64,000 nt of DNA, taken from contig NZ_JASJUU010000001.1 of NCBI RefSeq assembly GCF_030125375.1, positions 124,001 to 188,000 of the forward strand, read 5' to 3'. Source of the DNA: Pseudoalteromonas umbrosa. Lineage in GTDB: Bacteria; Pseudomonadota; Gammaproteobacteria; Enterobacterales; Alteromonadaceae. A program made the position numbers and the translations under genes. The notes under the pieces were generated by a model that was not told the DNA's origin, did not search any database, and saw only the letters and a program-made list of their open reading frames with translations. Positions within the stretch are counted from its first letter, which is position 1, and each line of letters starts with the position of its first letter. Of this stretch, positions 1 to 10,503 are shown in pieces.

Positions 1-536
1 AACATTGTTTGTTCCAGTCGGGTAGTGTCATTGGCAGTGATGGCTTTGGTTACGCCAATGAGTCAGGTGAGTGGGTTAAAATTCCACAGATCGGCACGGT
101 TATCATCGGAAATCGAGTCGAGGTAGGAGCATGTACTTCTATCGACCGAGGTGCAATAGATAACACTATAATCCATGATAATGTTATTTTAGATAACCAA
201 ATTCAAATTGCGCATAACGTTGAAGTTGGTTACGGCACTGCCATCGCAGGGTGCAGTGTACTTGCGGGCAGTGTAAAAATTGGAAAGTACTGTCAAATCG
301 GTGGCATGGTGGCAGTAAATGGCCACAATGAAGTGTGTGATGGCGTTGTCATTACTGGCATGAGCATGGTTACTAAGGGCATTTCTAAGCCTGGAATTTA
401 CTCATCGGGTATGCCTCATACAACGAATAAAGAGTGGCGTAAGAATATCGCTCATTTGCGCAATCTTTCTGATTTTAAAGCGCGAATTAAAGCGCTTGAA
501 AATCTTACCGAGCAGTTACAACATACGGATAAATAA
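1..536 (+). CDS. lpxD: LpxD, UDP-3-O-acylglucosamine N-acyltransferase (3' part)
   Basis: The gene runs in from before the window; the frame is open from base 3. LpxD adds the second 3-hydroxyacyl chain in lipid A synthesis, using acyl-ACP, in the cytoplasm. The visible part is the left-handed beta-helix of hexapeptide repeats and the C-terminal helical tail. Segments such as GSDGFGYAN and VKIPQIG match E. coli LpxD as I remember it, and QIAHNVEVG carries the conserved catalytic histidine. It is followed after 11 bases by fabZ, in the usual lpxD-fabZ-lpxA order. Identification is secure; only the N-terminus is missing. Confidence 0.96.
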   Translation, partial: HCLFQSGSVIGSDGFGYANESGEWVKIPQIGTVIIGNRVEVGACTSIDRGAIDNTIIHDNVILDNQIQIAHNVEVGYGTAIAGCSVLAGSVKIGKYCQIGGMVAVNGHNEVCDGVVITGMSMVTKGISKPGIYSSGMPHTTNKEWRKNIAHLRNLSDFKARIKALENLTEQLQHTDK

Positions 537-547
537 AAGGTACTATT

Positions 548-1000
548 TTGGCCAACGAATTAAACAGCTTTGATATTCAAGAAATCTTGAAGTTACTTCC
601 TCATCGTTACCCTATGTTGCTTGTTGATAAAGTTATTGATCACAAGCCAGGGGAGTATCTACATGCCGTGAAGAATGTAACGGCAAATGAGCCTATCTTT
701 ACAGGTCACTTCCCAGAACAGCCTATTTTTCCTGGTGTAATGATTTTAGAAGCATTGGCACAGGCAACAGGTCTTCTTGGCTTTAAAACGGTCGAGAATC
801 GCAGTGACAATGAGCTATACTTATTTGCAGCCATTGACAACGCAAGGTTCAAGCAGCCGGTTGTCCCTGGTGATACGATGCATTTACACGTGCAGTTCGT
901 TAAAGAGCGCCGTAATATCTGGAAGTTTTCAGCTGAAGCGAAGGTAGACGGCAATGTCGTGTGTAGTGCAGAAATAATGTGTGCGAGAAGAGAGTTTTAA
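548..1000 (+). CDS. fabZ: FabZ, 3-hydroxyacyl-ACP dehydratase
   Basis: FabZ dehydrates 3-hydroxyacyl-ACP in fatty acid elongation and shares the 3-hydroxymyristoyl-ACP pool with the flanking lipid A enzymes. The 150-aa length matches the E. coli protein. The hot-dog fold active site is intact: His54 in [11 protein letters not shown] and Glu68 in MILEALAQ fall at the same residue numbers as in E. coli. The start is TTG, supported by AAAAGG about 7 bases upstream and by N-terminal alignment to LPHRYP. It lies between lpxD and lpxA in one transcription unit. Confidence 0.96.
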   Translation: MANELNSFDIQEILKLLPHRYPMLLVDKVIDHKPGEYLHAVKNVTANEPIFTGHFPEQPIFPGVMILEALAQATGLLGFKTVENRSDNELYLFAAIDNARFKQPVVPGDTMHLHVQFVKERRNIWKFSAEAKVDGNVVCSAEIMCARREF

Positions 1001-1002
1001 GC

Positions 1003-1773
1003 GTGATCCATCCTACCGCAATTATTGAGCCAGGCGCTAAACTAGGAAATAACGTCTCCGTTGGACCATACAGTTATATCGGTAACGATGTGGTTATCGG
1101 TGATGATTGTAAAATTGAATCGCATGTTGTTATAAAAGGGCCGAGTGAAATAGGCTCTGGTAACCACATATTTCAATTCGCGTCTGTAGGCGAGGCCTGC
1201 CAAGATAAAAAGTACAAGGATGAACCAACGAAACTTATTATTGGTGACAATAACGTGATCAGAGAATGTGCGACTATCCACCGTGGTACTATTCAAGATC
1301 AAGGTGTTACCATTATTGGTAGTAATAATTTATTTATGGCTTACACCCATGTTGCACACGATGCTGTGATTGGTAGCAATGTTATATTTGCTAACAATGC
1401 AAGTGTAGCTGGGCATGTCCATATCGGCGATTGGGTTATCTTAGCGGGTAATTCAGGCGTACATCAATTTTGTAAAGTCGGCTCACATGCTTTCGTAGGT
1501 ATGTACTCTGGTGTGAACCAAGACGTGCCGCCATTTGTAACAACGACAGGCACGCCTGCTCGACCTGTTGCAATTAATACAGAAGGTCTCAAGCGTCGCG
1601 GTTTTGAATCTGACGAAATTATGGCAACACGTAGAGCATACAAAACGCTCTTCCGTAAAGGTTTAAAACTAGATGAAGCGATTGCCGCTTTGCAAGATGA
1701 AGCACAACAGTTCCCAGCTGTTCAGCAGATGCTTGATTTTATCGCAACGTCAGAACGTGGACTGGTACGCTAA
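1003..1773 (+). CDS. lpxA: LpxA, UDP-N-acetylglucosamine O-acyltransferase
   Basis: LpxA catalyses the first step of lipid A synthesis, moving a 3-hydroxyacyl chain from ACP to UDP-GlcNAc. The protein shows hexapeptide repeats through the first two thirds, a catalytic His near residue 119 in HVAHDAVIG (E. coli His125), and a helical C-terminus ending RGLVR. An upstream in-frame ATG at 979 exists but would overlap fabZ and add residues unlike the family. GTG at 1003, giving IHPTAIIEPGA and 256 aa, fits better. It sits 2 bases after the fabZ stop codon. Confidence 0.95.
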   Translation: MIHPTAIIEPGAKLGNNVSVGPYSYIGNDVVIGDDCKIESHVVIKGPSEIGSGNHIFQFASVGEACQDKKYKDEPTKLIIGDNNVIRECATIHRGTIQDQGVTIIGSNNLFMAYTHVAHDAVIGSNVIFANNASVAGHVHIGDWVILAGNSGVHQFCKVGSHAFVGMYSGVNQDVPPFVTTTGTPARPVAINTEGLKRRGFESDEIMATRRAYKTLFRKGLKLDEAIAALQDEAQQFPAVQQMLDFIATSERGLVR

Positions 1774-1841
1774 CTTAATCAGGCTCTTTGTCGCCTTATC
1801 GTAATTTATCGAATAACAAAGAGCGGGTTCTGATATAATAA

Positions 1842-1867
1842 CGCCATACTTAGTATGGCGTTTTTTT
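1842..1867 (+). terminator. Intrinsic terminator between lpxA and lpxB
   Basis: CGCCATACT at 1842-1850 pairs with AGTATGGCG at 1852-1860 and is followed directly by seven T residues. It separates lpxD-fabZ-lpxA from lpxB and ends only 20 bases before the lpxB start, so it may attenuate rather than fully stop transcription. Confidence 0.8.
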
Positions 1868-1886
1868 ATTTTCTAGAAGAACAAAA

Positions 1887-3041
1887 ATGGCAAACGAAAA
1901 ATCAATTACTGTCGGGATTGTTGCGGGTGAATTATCTGGTGACATTCTTGGCGCTGGCCTTATTAAAGCACTGAAAAAGCGCTTTCCCAATGCCCAATTT
2001 GTTGGCATTGCAGGTCCGAAAATGCAAGCGCAAGGGTGCAAGAGCCTCTTTGATATGGAAGAGCTTGCAGTGATGGGTCTTGTGGAAGTATTAGGCCGAC
2101 TTCCTCGCTTACTTAAAATTCGAAAAGAATTAGTTAACTATTTTATTCAAAACCCGCCAGATGTATTTATTGGCGTTGACGCACCTGACTTTAATCTACG
2201 TGTTGAAAAGCCATTGAAAGCGGCTGGTATTAAGACAATTCAATATGTGAGTCCGTCGGTTTGGGCTTGGCGACCAAAGCGTATTCATACCATAGCAGAG
2301 GCTACCAATTTGGTGTTATCTTTGCTGCCGTTCGAAAAAGCATTTTATGATAAGTATGATGTTCCTTGCACTTTTGTAGGTCACACGCTTGCGGATGAAA
2401 TACCCTTGGAATCAGACACCTTGGCTGCACGTAAAGAGATAGGTTTAAAAGAGTCTGATACAGTTTTGGCTTTGTTGCCAGGTAGTAGAGGCTCTGAAGT
2501 TGGGCTGCTAAGTGAAACATACTTGCAAACTGCTAAGCAATTAGTAGATAAGATGCCAGATCTTAAAATTGTTGTACCTTTAGTCAATGAAAAGCGCAAG
2601 AAGCAGTTCACTCAGATTTTAAATAAAGTAGCTCCAGAACTTCGTCCTATTATGTTAGACGGTCAGTCTTCATTGGCAATGACAGCTTCAGACGTGGTTT
2701 TGTTGGCCTCCGGTACGGCAACACTAGAAGCGATGTTATATAAAAAGCCAATGGTTGTAGGTTATCGCTTAAAAACCCTGAGCTATAAAATATTTAGCAC
2801 ATTTTTTACTTTCAATATTAAACACTTTTCCTTGCCAAATTTACTTGCTGATGCGCCACTTGTTTCAGAGTTTTTACAAGAAGATTGTAACCCTGATGCG
2901 CTGACGGATGCACTGCTTCCCTTGTTAAGAGGGGACAACTCAGCACTTATAGAACGTTTTTACGAAATACATAAAGGTATTCGCTTAAATGCCAGTGAAC
3001 AAGCAGCAATTGCCGTTGCGGAGGTTATAGATGCAAATTGA
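1887..3041 (+). CDS. lpxB: LpxB, lipid-A-disaccharide synthase
   Basis: LpxB is a GT19 glycosyltransferase that joins UDP-diacylglucosamine and lipid X into the lipid A disaccharide at the inner face of the inner membrane. At 384 aa it is almost the E. coli length. Family motifs are visible: [10 protein letters not shown] near the N-terminus, [29 protein letters not shown], and the [11 protein letters not shown] sugar-nucleotide segment. It follows the terminator-like hairpin closely and overlaps rnhB by 11 bases, so lpxB-rnhB-dnaE form one operon. Confidence 0.96.
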   Translation: MANEKSITVGIVAGELSGDILGAGLIKALKKRFPNAQFVGIAGPKMQAQGCKSLFDMEELAVMGLVEVLGRLPRLLKIRKELVNYFIQNPPDVFIGVDAPDFNLRVEKPLKAAGIKTIQYVSPSVWAWRPKRIHTIAEATNLVLSLLPFEKAFYDKYDVPCTFVGHTLADEIPLESDTLAARKEIGLKESDTVLALLPGSRGSEVGLLSETYLQTAKQLVDKMPDLKIVVPLVNEKRKKQFTQILNKVAPELRPIMLDGQSSLAMTASDVVLLASGTATLEAMLYKKPMVVGYRLKTLSYKIFSTFFTFNIKHFSLPNLLADAPLVSEFLQEDCNPDALTDALLPLLRGDNSALIERFYEIHKGIRLNASEQAAIAVAEVIDAN

Positions 3042-3624
3042 ACGCCCTAAAGTTAACTACATTGCAGGTGTAGATGAGGTTGGTCGTGGACCATTAGTGG
3101 GTGACGTCGTAACGGCAGCAGTGATTTTAGACCCAAGTAAGCCAATTGACGGTTTAACTGACTCAAAAAAGCTGTCAGAGAAAAAGCGTAATGCGTTGGC
3201 GGAAGAAATTAAAGAAAAAGCTCTGTGTTATTGTATTGCTCGCGCGTCGGTTGAAGAAATCGATGAGCTAAATATTCTGCACGCTACAATGCTGGCAATG
3301 AAGCGCGCCGTTGAAGGGCTGTCAATTCCTGCTGAATTTGTTTTTATTGATGGTAATCGTGTGCCTGATATTACAGTCCCTGCACAAGCGGTTGTGAAAG
3401 GCGATAGCCTAGTTGCTGAAATCAGTGCCGCATCAATTTTAGCTAAAGTCACGCGTGATAATGAAATGATTGAATTAGATGCACAGTATCCTGATTTCGG
3501 TTTTGCGGGCCACAAGGGGTACCCTACTAAGGCGCACTTTGAAGCACTTGCACAACATGGTATTACCCCCCATCATCGAAAGAGCTTTAAGCCAGTACAA
3601 AAAATTATCGCGGAGCAGTCGTAA
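3031..3624 (+). CDS. rnhB: RnhB, ribonuclease HII
   Basis: RNase HII removes ribonucleotides misincorporated in DNA by cutting the RNA strand of RNA/DNA hybrids. The 197-aa protein has the catalytic [13 protein letters not shown] motif (Asp15, Glu16), the FIDGNR aspartate and the [13 protein letters not shown] segment, and ends with the GHKGYPT region typical of the family. It starts inside the last codons of lpxB and ends 2 bases before dnaE. Confidence 0.96.
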   Translation: MQIERPKVNYIAGVDEVGRGPLVGDVVTAAVILDPSKPIDGLTDSKKLSEKKRNALAEEIKEKALCYCIARASVEEIDELNILHATMLAMKRAVEGLSIPAEFVFIDGNRVPDITVPAQAVVKGDSLVAEISAASILAKVTRDNEMIELDAQYPDFGFAGHKGYPTKAHFEALAQHGITPHHRKSFKPVQKIIAEQS

Positions 3625-3626
3625 CC

Positions 3627-6600
3627 ATGCCAACGCCTAATTTTGTACACTTACGTGTGCATAGTGACTTTTCTATGGTCGATGGTTTGGCCAAGACCAA
3701 GCCTATTGTCGCCAGAGCGCAAGAGCTTGAGATGCCTGCGTTTGCCATTACAGATCAAATGAACTTATGTGGTTTAGTGCGGTTTTATGGCGGTGCTCAT
3801 GGTGCCGGTATTAAGCCCATGGTGGGCGCGGATCTATGGCTAAAAAGTGATGAGTTTCCTGATGAGCCTTGTCGAATTGTCGTACTTGCCAAAAATAATG
3901 AAGGATATAAAAATCTTACATTACTGATCTCAGAAGCTTTTTTAAGAGGTCATGTATTTCATCGACCAGTGGTTGATAAAGCATGGTTAGCGCAATACAA
4001 AGAGGGATTAATCTTACTCTCTGGCGCAAAAGATGGCGATGTCGGTAAAGCCTTGCTTAAAGGTAACCAGCAACTGGCTTTAGAAACACTGGCTTTCTAT
4101 GAAGAACATTTTGCGGATCATTATTATCTAGAACTTCACCGTACAGACCGTGAACAAGAAGAAGACTATTTACATGCTGCGGTCGCTCTTGCTTCTGATC
4201 GCAATTTACCTGTGGTTGCCACCAATGAAGTTGTTTTTTTACATGAAGAAGACTTCGAAGCCCATGAGATCCGTGTTGCTATCCACGATGGATACACGCT
4301 AGAGGATAAAAACAGACCGAAACGCTTTTCTAAGGAACAGTATCTAAAAACACCTGAGCAGATGGCTGAGTTGTTTAGTGACATTCCAGAAGCGCTGGAA
4401 AATACGGTTGAAATCGCTAAGCGTTGTAATGTTACTGTCCAGCTCGGTACTTACTTTTTACCAGACTACCCAACGGGCGATTTAAAAATTGATGATTTCT
4501 TGGTCAAGGTATCTGAAGATGGCCTTGAAGAACGTCTGAAGTTTTTATTCCCAGATGAAGAAGACAGAAAAGTTAAGCGGGTTGAGTACGATGATCGTTT
4601 AAGAATTGAGTTAGACGTTATCAACCAGATGGGATTCCCAGGTTACTTCTTGATCGTAATGGAGTTCATTCAGTGGAGTAAAGATAATAATATCCCTGTA
4701 GGTCCGGGTCGAGGCTCTGGTGCAGGTTCTTTGGTAGCGTATGCATTAAAGATCACAGATCTTGATCCATTAGAATTTGATCTACTATTCGAGCGATTCT
4801 TGAACCCAGAACGTGTCTCGATGCCTGACTTTGACGTCGACTTCTGTATGGATAGACGAGATGAGGTGATAGATCACGTTGCTAAACTTTATGGGCGACA
4901 GGCAGTATCCCAAATCATCACCTTTGGTACCATGGCGGCCAAAGCGGTAATTCGTGACGTAGGCCGTGTTCTAGGTCACCCATATGGATTTGTTGATAGA
5001 ATTTCGAAGCTAGTACCTGGCGATCCGGGTATGACTCTTGCCAAAGCTTTTGACGTGGAACCAAGACTTCCAGAAGCTTACGACGGTGATGATGAAGTAA
5101 AAGAGCTCATTGATAAATGCCGCATTCTAGAAGGTTGTACCCGTAACGCTGGTAAACACGCCGGTGGTGTTGTTATCTCGCCAACCAGCATTACAGACTT
5201 TGCCGCCTTGTACTGTGACGAAGAGGGTAAATTCCCAGTTACTCAATTCGATAAAAACGATGTAGAAACGGCCGGTCTAGTTAAGTTTGATTTCCTAGGT
5301 TTAAGAACGCTTACTATCTTGCAGTGGGCACTTGATATGGCCAACGAGCGTTTAGCGCGTGAGCAAAAGCCGTTTGTAGATATCAACGCCATTCCACTTG
5401 ATGATCATGCCAGTTTTGAAGTGCTGCTAAGGGCCGAGACTACTGCGGTATTCCAGTTAGAATCACGCGGTATGAAAGACCTTATCCGCCGCCTTAAACC
5501 GGACTGCTTTGAGGATATGATCGCACTGGTTGCACTATTTAGACCGGGACCGTTGCAATCGGGCATGGTAGATAACTTTATCGACCGTAAGCATGGTCGA
5601 GAAGAGATCTCTTTCCCTGATGCTCAGTATCAGCATGAGAGTTTAGCACCTATCCTAGAGCCGACCTACGGGATCATCCTGTATCAGGAGCAGGTCATGC
5701 AGATCGCGCAGGTCCTAGCAGGTTATAGCCTAGGCGGCGCTGACTTACTTCGTCGTGCGATGGGTAAGAAAAAACCGGAAGAGATGGCAAAGCAGCGTTC
5801 AACCTTTGAAGAAGGGTCGATAAATAACGGTGTCGACGGTGAACTTGCTATGAAGATCTTCGATCTTGTAGAAAAGTTCGCAGGGTATGGTTTTAACAAA
5901 TCTCACTCGGCAGCATACGCACTGGTTTCTTACCAAACGCTTTGGATGAAGACGCATTTCCCGGCAGAATTCATGGCTGCGGTAATGTCTGCGGATATGG
6001 ATAACACCGATAAGATTGTCACCTTGGTTGATGAGTGTGAAAACATGAAATTGACCTTGTTACCACCGGATGTGAACGCGGGTGTTTATAAATTTGCGGT
6101 AAACTTACAAGGTGAGATTGTCTACGGTATTGGTGCCATCAAGGGGGTAGGTGAAGGCCCAGTTGAAGCCATCCTTGAAGCGCGTGAGCAAGGCGGAGAG
6201 TTTAAAGACTTATTCGATTTCTGTGCACGTGTTGATTTGAAGCGTCTTAATCGCCGTGTAATCGAAAAGCTGATTTACGCTGGTGCCTTAGACAAATTAG
6301 GCCCAGAGAAAAAGCAAGGCGGACGTGCGACATTACTTGCAAGCTTAAAAGATGCGATGAAGTCAGCTGAACAGCATCATAAAGCGGAACAGTTAGGACA
6401 ATCGGATTTATTTGGCTTACTTGCTGTTGAACCTGAAGAAGTGGCACAAGCCTTTATTCAGGCACCACCATTGAGTGACAATGAGTGGCTCAACGGAGAA
6501 AAGGAAACGCTGGGTTTATACCTGACCGGACATCCAATTAACCAGTATCGTAAAGAGCTTAAGCATTATACCTCGGGTAAATTAGTGGACTTACAGCCAA

Positions 6601-7118
6601 CTAACCGAGATATGCAGTCGACCGCAGCTGGTTTGGTGATCAACGCCCGTACCTTGATAAATAAAAAAGGTAACCGTTGGGGACTTATCACGCTAGACGA
6701 TAAGAGTGCGCGGATCGATGTACGTTTCTTCCCTGAACAATTTGAAATGTATGAAGAGCTCCTTCAGGTTAACCAGATCCTAGTGATCTCAGGGCAGGTA
6801 AGCTTTGATAACTTCTCAGGCGGTATCACTATGACTGCCAGAGACGTCAATACGATAGCTCAGGCGCGAGAGAAGCGGGTTAGCTCTCTTAAGATGTCAC
6901 TAAATATGGCGCAAATAGATGCGAACTTTGGTGAGAACTTAAAGCGTGTATTAGAGCCTTATAAGTTTGGTACTTGTGAGGTGATTATTGAATATCAGCG
7001 TCCTGATGCCACAGCGGAATTAACACTCGGTACGCAGTGGTGTGTGACACCAAGCGATGAGCTGATCAGATCTTTGAAAAAGTTAACTGGCCAAGATGTA
7101 GAGTTAATCTTTGATTAA
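3627..7118 (+). CDS. dnaE: DnaE, DNA polymerase III alpha subunit
   Basis: This is the catalytic subunit of the replicative polymerase, 1163 aa against about 1160 in E. coli. The N-terminal PHP domain begins with [13 protein letters not shown]. The polymerase core carries the metal-binding PDFDVDFC aspartates and the [11 protein letters not shown] glycine loop. A clamp-binding motif, QSDLFG, lies before the C-terminal OB-fold and tau-binding region, where E. coli has QADMFG. The gene is intact and is followed by a strong hairpin that it shares with the convergent accA. Confidence 0.97.
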   Translation: MPTPNFVHLRVHSDFSMVDGLAKTKPIVARAQELEMPAFAITDQMNLCGLVRFYGGAHGAGIKPMVGADLWLKSDEFPDEPCRIVVLAKNNEGYKNLTLLISEAFLRGHVFHRPVVDKAWLAQYKEGLILLSGAKDGDVGKALLKGNQQLALETLAFYEEHFADHYYLELHRTDREQEEDYLHAAVALASDRNLPVVATNEVVFLHEEDFEAHEIRVAIHDGYTLEDKNRPKRFSKEQYLKTPEQMAELFSDIPEALENTVEIAKRCNVTVQLGTYFLPDYPTGDLKIDDFLVKVSEDGLEERLKFLFPDEEDRKVKRVEYDDRLRIELDVINQMGFPGYFLIVMEFIQWSKDNNIPVGPGRGSGAGSLVAYALKITDLDPLEFDLLFERFLNPERVSMPDFDVDFCMDRRDEVIDHVAKLYGRQAVSQIITFGTMAAKAVIRDVGRVLGHPYGFVDRISKLVPGDPGMTLAKAFDVEPRLPEAYDGDDEVKELIDKCRILEGCTRNAGKHAGGVVISPTSITDFAALYCDEEGKFPVTQFDKNDVETAGLVKFDFLGLRTLTILQWALDMANERLAREQKPFVDINAIPLDDHASFEVLLRAETTAVFQLESRGMKDLIRRLKPDCFEDMIALVALFRPGPLQSGMVDNFIDRKHGREEISFPDAQYQHESLAPILEPTYGIILYQEQVMQIAQVLAGYSLGGADLLRRAMGKKKPEEMAKQRSTFEEGSINNGVDGELAMKIFDLVEKFAGYGFNKSHSAAYALVSYQTLWMKTHFPAEFMAAVMSADMDNTDKIVTLVDECENMKLTLLPPDVNAGVYKFAVNLQGEIVYGIGAIKGVGEGPVEAILEAREQGGEFKDLFDFCARVDLKRLNRRVIEKLIYAGALDKLGPEKKQGGRATLLASLKDAMKSAEQHHKAEQLGQSDLFGLLAVEPEEVAQAFIQAPPLSDNEWLNGEKETLGLYLTGHPINQYRKELKHYTSGKLVDLQPTNRDMQSTAAGLVINARTLINKKGNRWGLITLDDKSARIDVRFFPEQFEMYEELLQVNQILVISGQVSFDNFSGGITMTARDVNTIAQAREKRVSSLKMSLNMAQIDANFGENLKRVLEPYKFGTCEVIIEYQRPDATAELTLGTQWCVTPSDELIRSLKKLTGQDVELIFD

Positions 7119-7136
7119 GTCTACAAAAACAGTATA

Positions 7137-7170
7137 TAAAAAAAGGCCACCCATTGGGTGGCCTTTTTTA
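7137..7170. terminator. Bidirectional terminator between dnaE and accA
   Basis: A near-perfect hairpin: an A run, GGCCACCCA, a very short loop, GGGTGGCC and a T run. The A and T tracts on both sides let it serve dnaE on the plus strand and accA on the minus strand. Confidence 0.9.
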
Positions 7171-7179
7171 TAACTTAAA

Positions 7180-8139
7180 TTAGTCACAGTAGCCAAAAGA
7201 CATTAGACGCTGGTATCTTTGCTCAAGCATTTCTTCTTGGCTAAGCTTAGACACGCTATCTAGATCTTTGATGATCTGTGCTTTTAGGTTTCTTGCCGCT
7301 GTATCGTAATCACGGTGTGCACCGCCTAGAGGCTCGGCAACGATTTCATTGATAAGGTTGTTGTCTTTGATACGCTGTGCAGATACGCCCATTGCTTCAG
7401 CTGCAAGAGGTGCTTTTTCAGCACTTTTCCAAAGGATTGAAGCACAGCCTTCAGGAGTGATAACTGAGTAAGTACTGTAACGCAACATGTTGACGCGGTC
7501 ACCCACACCAATTGCAAGTGCACCACCTGAACCACCTTCACCGATAACGCTACAAATTGTAGGTACTTTTAGAGACGCCATGACTTTTAAGTTCATTGCA
7601 ATCGCTTCACTTTGACCGCGCTCTTCTGCGCCGATCCCAGGGTATGCACCTTGCGTATCGATTAACGTGATCACTGGCATTTTAAAACGCTCAGCCATTT
7701 CCATAAGACGCTTAGCTTTACGGTAGCCTTCTGGACGTGGCATACCGAAGTTACGCTTAATTTTCTCTGCAGTATCACGGCCTTTTTCTTGACCAATAAC
7801 CATTACAGGCTTACCGTCTAGTCTTGCAGTACCGCCGATAATTGCAGGGTCGTTTGCAAATGCGCGATCGCCTGCGAACTCATCGAATTCAGTAAACATG
7901 CGCTTTATGTAGTCACTTGCATGAGGGCGCATTGGGTGACGAGCTAGTTGAAGTAGCTGCCAAGGGTTAAGTTCTGAGTAAATTTTTTCAGTAAGTTGTA
8001 CACTTTTCTCTTTTAACTTACTGATCTCTTCTTCCAGACTTAGGTCCAAAGAACCTGAGCGACTAACAGCTTGTAGCTCTTTAATTTTTTGCTCTAATTC
8101 AGCTACTGGAAGTTCAAATTCTAGATAATTTAAGCTCAT
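7180..8139 (-). CDS. accA: AccA, acetyl-CoA carboxylase carboxyltransferase alpha subunit
   Basis: AccA with AccD transfers carboxyl from carboxybiotin to acetyl-CoA, making malonyl-CoA for fatty acid synthesis. The 319-aa length equals that of E. coli AccA. Recognisable segments are [41 protein letters not shown] and the [11 protein letters not shown] glycine-rich oxyanion loop. It is transcribed towards dnaE, whereas in E. coli accA follows dnaE on the same strand, so a local inversion separates it from the dnaE operon. Confidence 0.97.
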   Translation of the reverse strand: MSLNYLEFELPVAELEQKIKELQAVSRSGSLDLSLEEEISKLKEKSVQLTEKIYSELNPWQLLQLARHPMRPHASDYIKRMFTEFDEFAGDRAFANDPAIIGGTARLDGKPVMVIGQEKGRDTAEKIKRNFGMPRPEGYRKAKRLMEMAERFKMPVITLIDTQGAYPGIGAEERGQSEAIAMNLKVMASLKVPTICSVIGEGGSGGALAIGVGDRVNMLRYSTYSVITPEGCASILWKSAEKAPLAAEAMGVSAQRIKDNNLINEIVAEPLGGAHRDYDTAARNLKAQIIKDLDSVSKLSQEEMLEQRYQRLMSFGYCD

Positions 8140-8807
8140 TTTCTAACCTATCTGATAATTTTTTAAAGTTTGTCTCGGTTTTATGTAGAGAGTACAGATT
8201 CAAAATGCCGTGACTCAGTTATTTTTAGCATATTATTTAGCGTAGTCTATTTTGCTAAATGGAGCTTAAACTAAGTGTTAATATTGCTTATTTAAGTCAG
8301 TTTTTGCAGAAGATGGCGCATTTTAGCGACATTTTTCTTCTTCATTTTTTAACTGTTTTTCCTTCGTGAAGGCGCGTTCTCTGTCATCACATACAATTTT
8401 ACGCACATTATACTGCCCCGAACTGGATCTGGAAAACAGACCAGCAAGATAATGTGACTTTTTAAACATAAGTAGGGATTTACCTAGATTTTAGCACTAA
8501 TGTCAATTAATTTCGGGTTTGTTTTATCAATGTAAAACTTGCAAACGACTTTTGTGATAATTAAATGGCAAGTCACTGTAAGTGATTAAAATTGTTTTGT
8601 TTATTGGTTTTTGCTCATTTAGTGCAAAATATTGGCACTTTTTAATGATTTCGAGGGGCAATTTTAAGAATAAATTAAATGATACTAACTGGCTGAATTT
8701 TTAATCTTTGGGTGATCTTGCTCACGATTAGTATGTGATTGATTAAGCGCACGTTGCATTTTAATTAGGATCGGGTATAACGCCAGATAATTGCATGAGG
8801 AAAGAAT
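8140..8807. other. AT-rich divergent intergenic region, accA/tilS
   Basis: This 668-bp stretch between the divergent accA and tilS genes has no convincing ORF. It must hold both promoters. The only distinct element I can point to is a CRP-like palindrome at 8712-8725. Confidence 0.6.
8712..8725. promoter_or_regulatory. CRP-like palindrome upstream of tilS
   Basis: GTGATCTTGCTCAC is a GTGA-N6-TCAC inverted repeat, the core of the cyclic-AMP receptor protein consensus. It lies about 85 bp before the tilS start. Only the core matches, so a chance occurrence in AT-rich DNA is possible. Confidence 0.35.
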
Positions 8808-10130
8808 ATGGAATCGACAGGCGTATTTAAACAATTTGCCAGTGCGCTTGAGAAGCAGTGCGGTGATCGTATCGGGCAGGGGCTTACCGTCGCTTTATCT
8901 GGTGGCGTTGATTCGGTGGTATTGCTGCATCTGTGCCAGCAATTCTCCCAATTACATTCAGGAATACAGCTTGAAGCCATTTATGTAAATCATGGCCTAT
9001 CTGATAATGCAGATATGTGGCAGCAGTTTTGTACTGAACTGTGTGCACAGTTAAATATCTCTTTTCAAGCTGTTGGTGTGAGTATTGAAGCGAAAACCAG
9101 AACAAGTTTAGAAGCACAAGCAAGAGACGCACGCTATGCGGCGCTAGATAGACACGCAATGGCGAGTTCTACTCTCGTACTCGGTCAACATGCTGATGAC
9201 CAAGTCGAAACGTTCTTTATTCGTTTAAAGCGCGGTTCAGGTTTACAGGGGCTAGGAGCAATGCGAGCATCAACGCAACTTAATAGCGGCCGATATTGTG
9301 TAAGACCCTTAATCGACCTAGAGCGCAAAGACATCGAAGCATTCGCGCAAACTTTTGGATTGTCTCATATTGAAGATGAATCCAATAAAAGTGATGAATT
9401 TGATCGTAACTTTTTGCGTAATCAAGTGATCCCACTTTTAACGTCCCGTTTTAAAGGGTTTATACCCAGTGTTTTAAGGTCAATCTCTTTACTGCAAGCC
9501 CAGCAATCTTTGATAGATGAAATTGCAATGAGTGATTTGGCTGTGTGCCGTCGCGATAAAAATATCAGTGTGGTGGACTTGGCAGCGCTCTCTGAGCTTA
9601 GGCAAAGTAATGTAGTTAGGTTATGGCTTGGCAATAAAGGCGTTAATATGCCCTCACAAAAGCAGCTCGGTCAAATTTTAAATCAAACCCTTAATGCCAA
9701 AGAAGATGCACAAGTAAATGTTCAGCTCCAAGCAGGATCAATAAAGTGCTATAACGGACTTATGTATTGGGTGGTAAATTCAGAAGTCACTTTGGCTGAA
9801 ATACTATGTACCGAATTAACATCAGATGTTGAACTGGCTGATGGCAGAATATTGACTCTTTTTGTAGGGAAGGGGGTGCGACGCCCTTTAGCTGATGAAC
9901 AAGTTACCATCCGCTTTGGGCAACTTAATGAGAAAATAAAACCGATAGGTAAGCCCGGCCGAAATACAGTAAAACATTGGCTTAAAGAGGCCAAAGTGCC
10001 GAGCTGGGAAAGGCCCTCTATTCCTATGATTTATTACAATGATGCCTTAGTGGCTGTGGTCGGCTTTTTTGTCAATGCCGATTATAAAGCATCATCAGGC
10101 GTTTTTTGGCAGGTACAAGATGCAGAATAA
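8808..10130 (+). CDS. tilS: TilS, tRNA(Ile)-lysidine synthetase
   Basis: TilS uses ATP to attach lysine to C34 of the CAU-anticodon isoleucine tRNA, switching its decoding from AUG to AUA. The N-terminal P-loop SGGVDSVVLLHL and the QHADDQVETFF motif mark the N-type ATP pyrophosphatase domain. The RNFLRNQVIP segment and the C-terminal substrate-recognition domain follow. At 440 aa it is close to the E. coli protein. AGGAAAG precedes the ATG. Its last codons overlap the next small gene. Confidence 0.94.
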   Translation: MESTGVFKQFASALEKQCGDRIGQGLTVALSGGVDSVVLLHLCQQFSQLHSGIQLEAIYVNHGLSDNADMWQQFCTELCAQLNISFQAVGVSIEAKTRTSLEAQARDARYAALDRHAMASSTLVLGQHADDQVETFFIRLKRGSGLQGLGAMRASTQLNSGRYCVRPLIDLERKDIEAFAQTFGLSHIEDESNKSDEFDRNFLRNQVIPLLTSRFKGFIPSVLRSISLLQAQQSLIDEIAMSDLAVCRRDKNISVVDLAALSELRQSNVVRLWLGNKGVNMPSQKQLGQILNQTLNAKEDAQVNVQLQAGSIKCYNGLMYWVVNSEVTLAEILCTELTSDVELADGRILTLFVGKGVRRPLADEQVTIRFGQLNEKIKPIGKPGRNTVKHWLKEAKVPSWERPSIPMIYYNDALVAVVGFFVNADYKASSGVFWQVQDAE

Positions 10131-10461
10131 CACACAAATAGGCATGTCTTTGGCGAATAAGTCGCCGATAGCAATTATGATATGTGCCGTCATTTTTTTG
10201 TTACTATTTTTATGCTCCGCGATCAACTTTGCGAATCTGTTCGTTGCTTTGAGTGTTGGCACATTATCAGCGGTATTATTGCTGGCGTACTGGCATGGCA
10301 GGGGCGGAATTTATTTTATATTAGGATTGGCTGCGCCCATGTTGTCCATATTATTTAGTGAGCTTCCTGATTTTTGGGCGTTAGGCTGGGTGATAAATGG
10401 CTTCTTTTGTGGTTTTGCAATTTTACTTTGGTTATTTAAGTTAAAAAATAGTCAGAATTAA
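10120..10461 (+). CDS. Small hydrophobic membrane protein
   Basis: I do not recognise this 113-aa protein. It consists mostly of hydrophobic stretches (about residues 17-37, 42-60, 65-80 and 90-108), suggesting three or four membrane helices. An ORF extends upstream to 10069 inside tilS. The ATG at 10120, overlapping the tilS stop by 11 bases, is the more economical start, and the ATG at 10144 is also possible. The overlap implies translational coupling to tilS. Confidence 0.65.
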   Translation: MQNNTQIGMSLANKSPIAIMICAVIFLLLFLCSAINFANLFVALSVGTLSAVLLLAYWHGRGGIYFILGLAAPMLSILFSELPDFWALGWVINGFFCGFAILLWLFKLKNSQN

Positions 10462-10466
10462 AAGGT

Positions 10467-10496
10467 GGTACTTATCATTAGGGGATGATAAGTACC
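10467..10496. terminator. Long hairpin between convergent genes
   Basis: GGTACTTATCAT at 10467-10478 pairs perfectly over 12 bp with ATGATAAGTACC at 10485-10496 around a TAGGGG loop. Neither side has a full T tract, so it may be a transcript-end structure serving the convergent pair rather than a classical terminator. Confidence 0.6.
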
Positions 10497-10503
10497 TGTA
10501 AAA

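Noticed and set aside
8620..8660. Possible sigma-54 promoter (TTGGCAC...) upstream of tilS
   Set aside because: The -12 GC element is absent at the right spacing, so the match is incomplete.
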